64,000 nt of DNA. Origin: Uranotaenia lowii (lineage: Eukaryota > Arthropoda > Insecta > Diptera > Culicidae). Position 1 is the first letter of the stretch; every line of letters starts with the position of its first letter. The stretch spans positions 25,084,002-25,148,001 of the forward strand of contig NC_073693.1 in assembly GCF_029784155.1 (NCBI RefSeq), read 5' to 3'. Under the pieces are notes generated by a model that saw only the letters and a list, made by a program, of their open reading frames with translations, was not told the origin of the DNA and did not search any database. Shown piece after piece: positions 61,783 through 64,000 of the stretch. The position numbers and the translations under genes were made by a program.

Positions 61783-61863
61783 CGAAGGAGCACGAACGTG
61801 ACATCCTATGAGGAGCAGGCCCGTGAGAAGGACCGGTCCATGGAGGGGGAATTTCGAAATTAA
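61783..61863 (+). CDS. Probable 3'-terminal coding exon of an unidentified host gene (partial)
   Basis: After a good acceptor (TTTTAATTTTACAG), 26 codons are open in phase 0 and end at a TAA (61861-61863). The peptide is charged and hydrophilic, with SYEEQAREKDRSMEGEF near its end. In a stretch that is otherwise strongly AT-rich, the codons GAG, CAG, GCC, AAG, GAC, CGG, TCC, GTG and GGG dominate. This bias, the acceptor and the clean stop favour a real last exon of a gene with large introns, perhaps extending left out of view. AATAAA follows at 61876-61881. I could not identify the gene or find a matching upstream exon; a processed fragment is the alternative. Confidence 0.5.
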   Translation, partial: RRSTNVTSYEEQAREKDRSMEGEFRN

Positions 61864-64000
61864 AATTTGCATAGAAATAAATACAACACCAAAATGCACA
61901 CTAATAAAGGAAACTGATTTCTAAAACCAAAATTATTGATCTTTTAAAATTTACATTTCATTTTATTTTATTTTTGAAAAAGTATTCAATCAAGAATCAT
62001 GATTTGAAATGTGAATTTTCGATAAGTCCTTTTGAACTTATATCACTTTTGAGCTTAAGAAAATTTATTCAAAACGCATTTTTAGTTCAAATTCAGTTAT
62101 ATGAAAAAAAGAAAACTTAATTTAAATTGAAGATTGCCAGTGATCAAAGGCACAGATAAAATTCTTTGTTTAATACAAATTCAATCAGTTATAAAATTAA
62201 AAGGCTAAAAATTTTTTTATTGGATTGCAGTTCAAAGTATTAACTTTATTTATTTAAAATAAAACATTTTCAATTCATCATCACTGGAAAAGTACAGGTC
62301 TGGAAATGAGTTGGATTTCTTGAATGATCAAATTCGGAGCTGATAAAAATTAAAATAATAAATGCTTTCACAGAGCATATACTAATAAAGGAAACATTAC
62401 GCAATAAAATGAAGCTTCAAAGTTGCTACATCGAATCATTTTTTGTACTGTTCATAGATTGATTAAAAAATCATGATCGTTTCAAAAAAGATTATTAAAA
62501 CTTAAAAAAAAGTGGGACGTTTAAAAATTTCAAGGTCTCGATTGAACTATTGGGTTTGGGAAATAACAAAAGCTAGAAACTAAGTTGTTTTTTGTTAAAA
62601 ATTTAGATTGACAGGCTTCCAATGTTTTCAGAACACAAAATTCAGAGTAAGGCAAATTTACTTAAAATATTTCAAAAAAAGTTATTATTTCAACTTTAAA
62701 ATTTGATAAACTTATTTATAGAAAACACAATAATATTGGGTCAATTAATTTGAAAATAAAATAGAATGTTTATTAAATTTATCGGCCTTATCGGTTAATG
62801 TTATGTTCATTATGAAAAACATTTCAAGATTATGAAAAAGAAAATTTGTTCCATGAGGGACAAATCAATGAATCTTATGTGATGAAAATACTTCTCATCA
62901 AATTCGACTCGCTCGTTTTCAATATCTTCTTAATTTCTTCTAACTTTCTATCCGCCTGTTGTTTTCATAATCTTGTAGTTTTCTTACTTTTCAGACTTGA
63001 ATGAAATATAAAAAAGATTTGATAAATAAATGTTTAAAGCATAAAAAATGATCATTCAAGATTCAGCATTTTGCTGCTGCTTGTGTTTAAATGATTGATT
63101 CAGTAGATATTGGCTTTTTAAACTCGAGATTTTTTTGTCAGTTTTGGTGATTTGGAGTTTATATATTGTAAAATTTGAATGATTTGAGTGAAATCATTCA
63201 TTGATAACCGATCTACAAATCTACAGAAAATAAAAAAAAACTGATTCTGAAAAAGATATTTATACTTTATTAAATTCAATAATAATATTTTTATAATAAT
63301 GATGATGAATGATATAAAAAAGTTTTATTCTTAAGTTTTAAGAAATTTGTTAAAACAAGTATTTCTGACATTTATGAAGAAATAAAAAACAAGCAAGTTT
63401 ATGTATTTTAACAAATATGATGAAATCTACCAATTGACTTCATAATTGCTTAAAAAATTAAATAAAATTCAATATAGTTGATAAGTAAACAAAAGGAAAA
63501 TTCCTATAGTTTTTTTTCGCAGAAGTCAAAATTACCTGCAGTCTTGGTGAGAGCTGATAAAAACCTTTATTTTAAATTGCTTAAAATATTTCAAAGTAAT
63601 GGCAGAGAAGTGCTGGTTTTTTTTTTCAGGGCACCAAAAATAATCAAAATTAGCTCTTCAATTATTTGCACTTCAGAAAATGTGAATGTTCTGGCCATGT
63701 GTAGTTTATTAAACCTTTTTCAATGAGAAACAGTGCATTTCAAAGAACAAGAAACATTAAATAAAATTGGAGCTTGAATTGGTTTCTTGAAGTAGATATA
63801 TTTCGTATCGGCGTATAATTTGTAATGACAAATAAGATTTTTTTTAATTATTAAAGTAAGTTGAAAAAGTATGGGATGAACTTGTTTCGATACTCTCTTA
63901 ATAAAAACAATTTTAAAGAGGTAGGTAGGATTTTTATGTGTCAAGTTTCAATATAAAAGGTTCATTAAATTACAAATTGAAATTGACAGTTATATATTAG
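61864..64000. other. AT-rich non-coding DNA at the right end
   Basis: Possibly 3' UTR near the start (AATAAA at 61876). The string ACTAATAAAGGAAAC appears near 61899 and 62387. No supported gene; frames at 63478-63944 overlap on opposite strands and lack motifs. Confidence 0.45.

Overview
The window looks like a piece of an AT-rich dipteran chromosome, most probably from a mosquito. That assignment is inferred from the insect-type LINE, Tc1-like element, tRNA-derived SINEs and short inverted-repeat elements; no diagnostic host gene is present. There are no bacterial operons, rRNA genes or CRISPR arrays. About 22.8 kb, over a third of the window, is simple satellite DNA. Nearly all the very long open frames are translations of those arrays, not genes.

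Layout. 1-2663: unique AT-rich DNA with a tRNA-like SINE. 2664-9166: satellite A (unit TGACAAAAA, + orientation). 9490-23200: a cluster of an unrecognised family of single-pass membrane proteins with ten spaced cysteines (gene 1 at 9795+, gene 2 at 17486-, gene 3 at 21642-, and a decayed copy at 22746+). The cluster is interrupted by a broken LINE that holds an inverted second LINE fragment (11400-15290), a dead Tc1-like transposase (15679-16738) and satellite A in - orientation (19621-21533). 26162-31206: satellite A in + orientation, ending in a block homogenised for TTACAAAAA. 31340-32149: gene 4 of the family. 32709-33842: an unrelated 7-bp satellite (ATGAGAC). 34-44.9 kb: intergenic or intronic DNA with nested SINEs, MITEs and foldback elements. 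44998-49672: satellite A passing directly into satellite B (TGACAATTT). 51157-54718: satellite B in the opposite orientation. 54.7-64 kb: unique DNA, more decayed repeats, and one short GC-rich stretch at 61783-61863 that reads like the last coding exon of a gene whose other exons were not found.

How it fits together. Satellite A arrays sit beside family members (array 1 before gene 1; array 2 between genes 2 and 3; array 3 before gene 4), so gene-cluster duplication and satellite spread are physically interleaved. A roughly 0.7-kb flank is present twice in the same orientation, while the adjoining gene block is present twice in opposite orientation, so a duplication was followed by a local inversion. 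Both satellites keep a TGACAA core and an A/T tract every 9 bp. Both occur in opposing orientations, so a transcript crossing two arrays could fold into long double-stranded RNA. The best candidates for something undescribed are the ten-cysteine membrane family and the two-unit, two-orientation satellite system around it.
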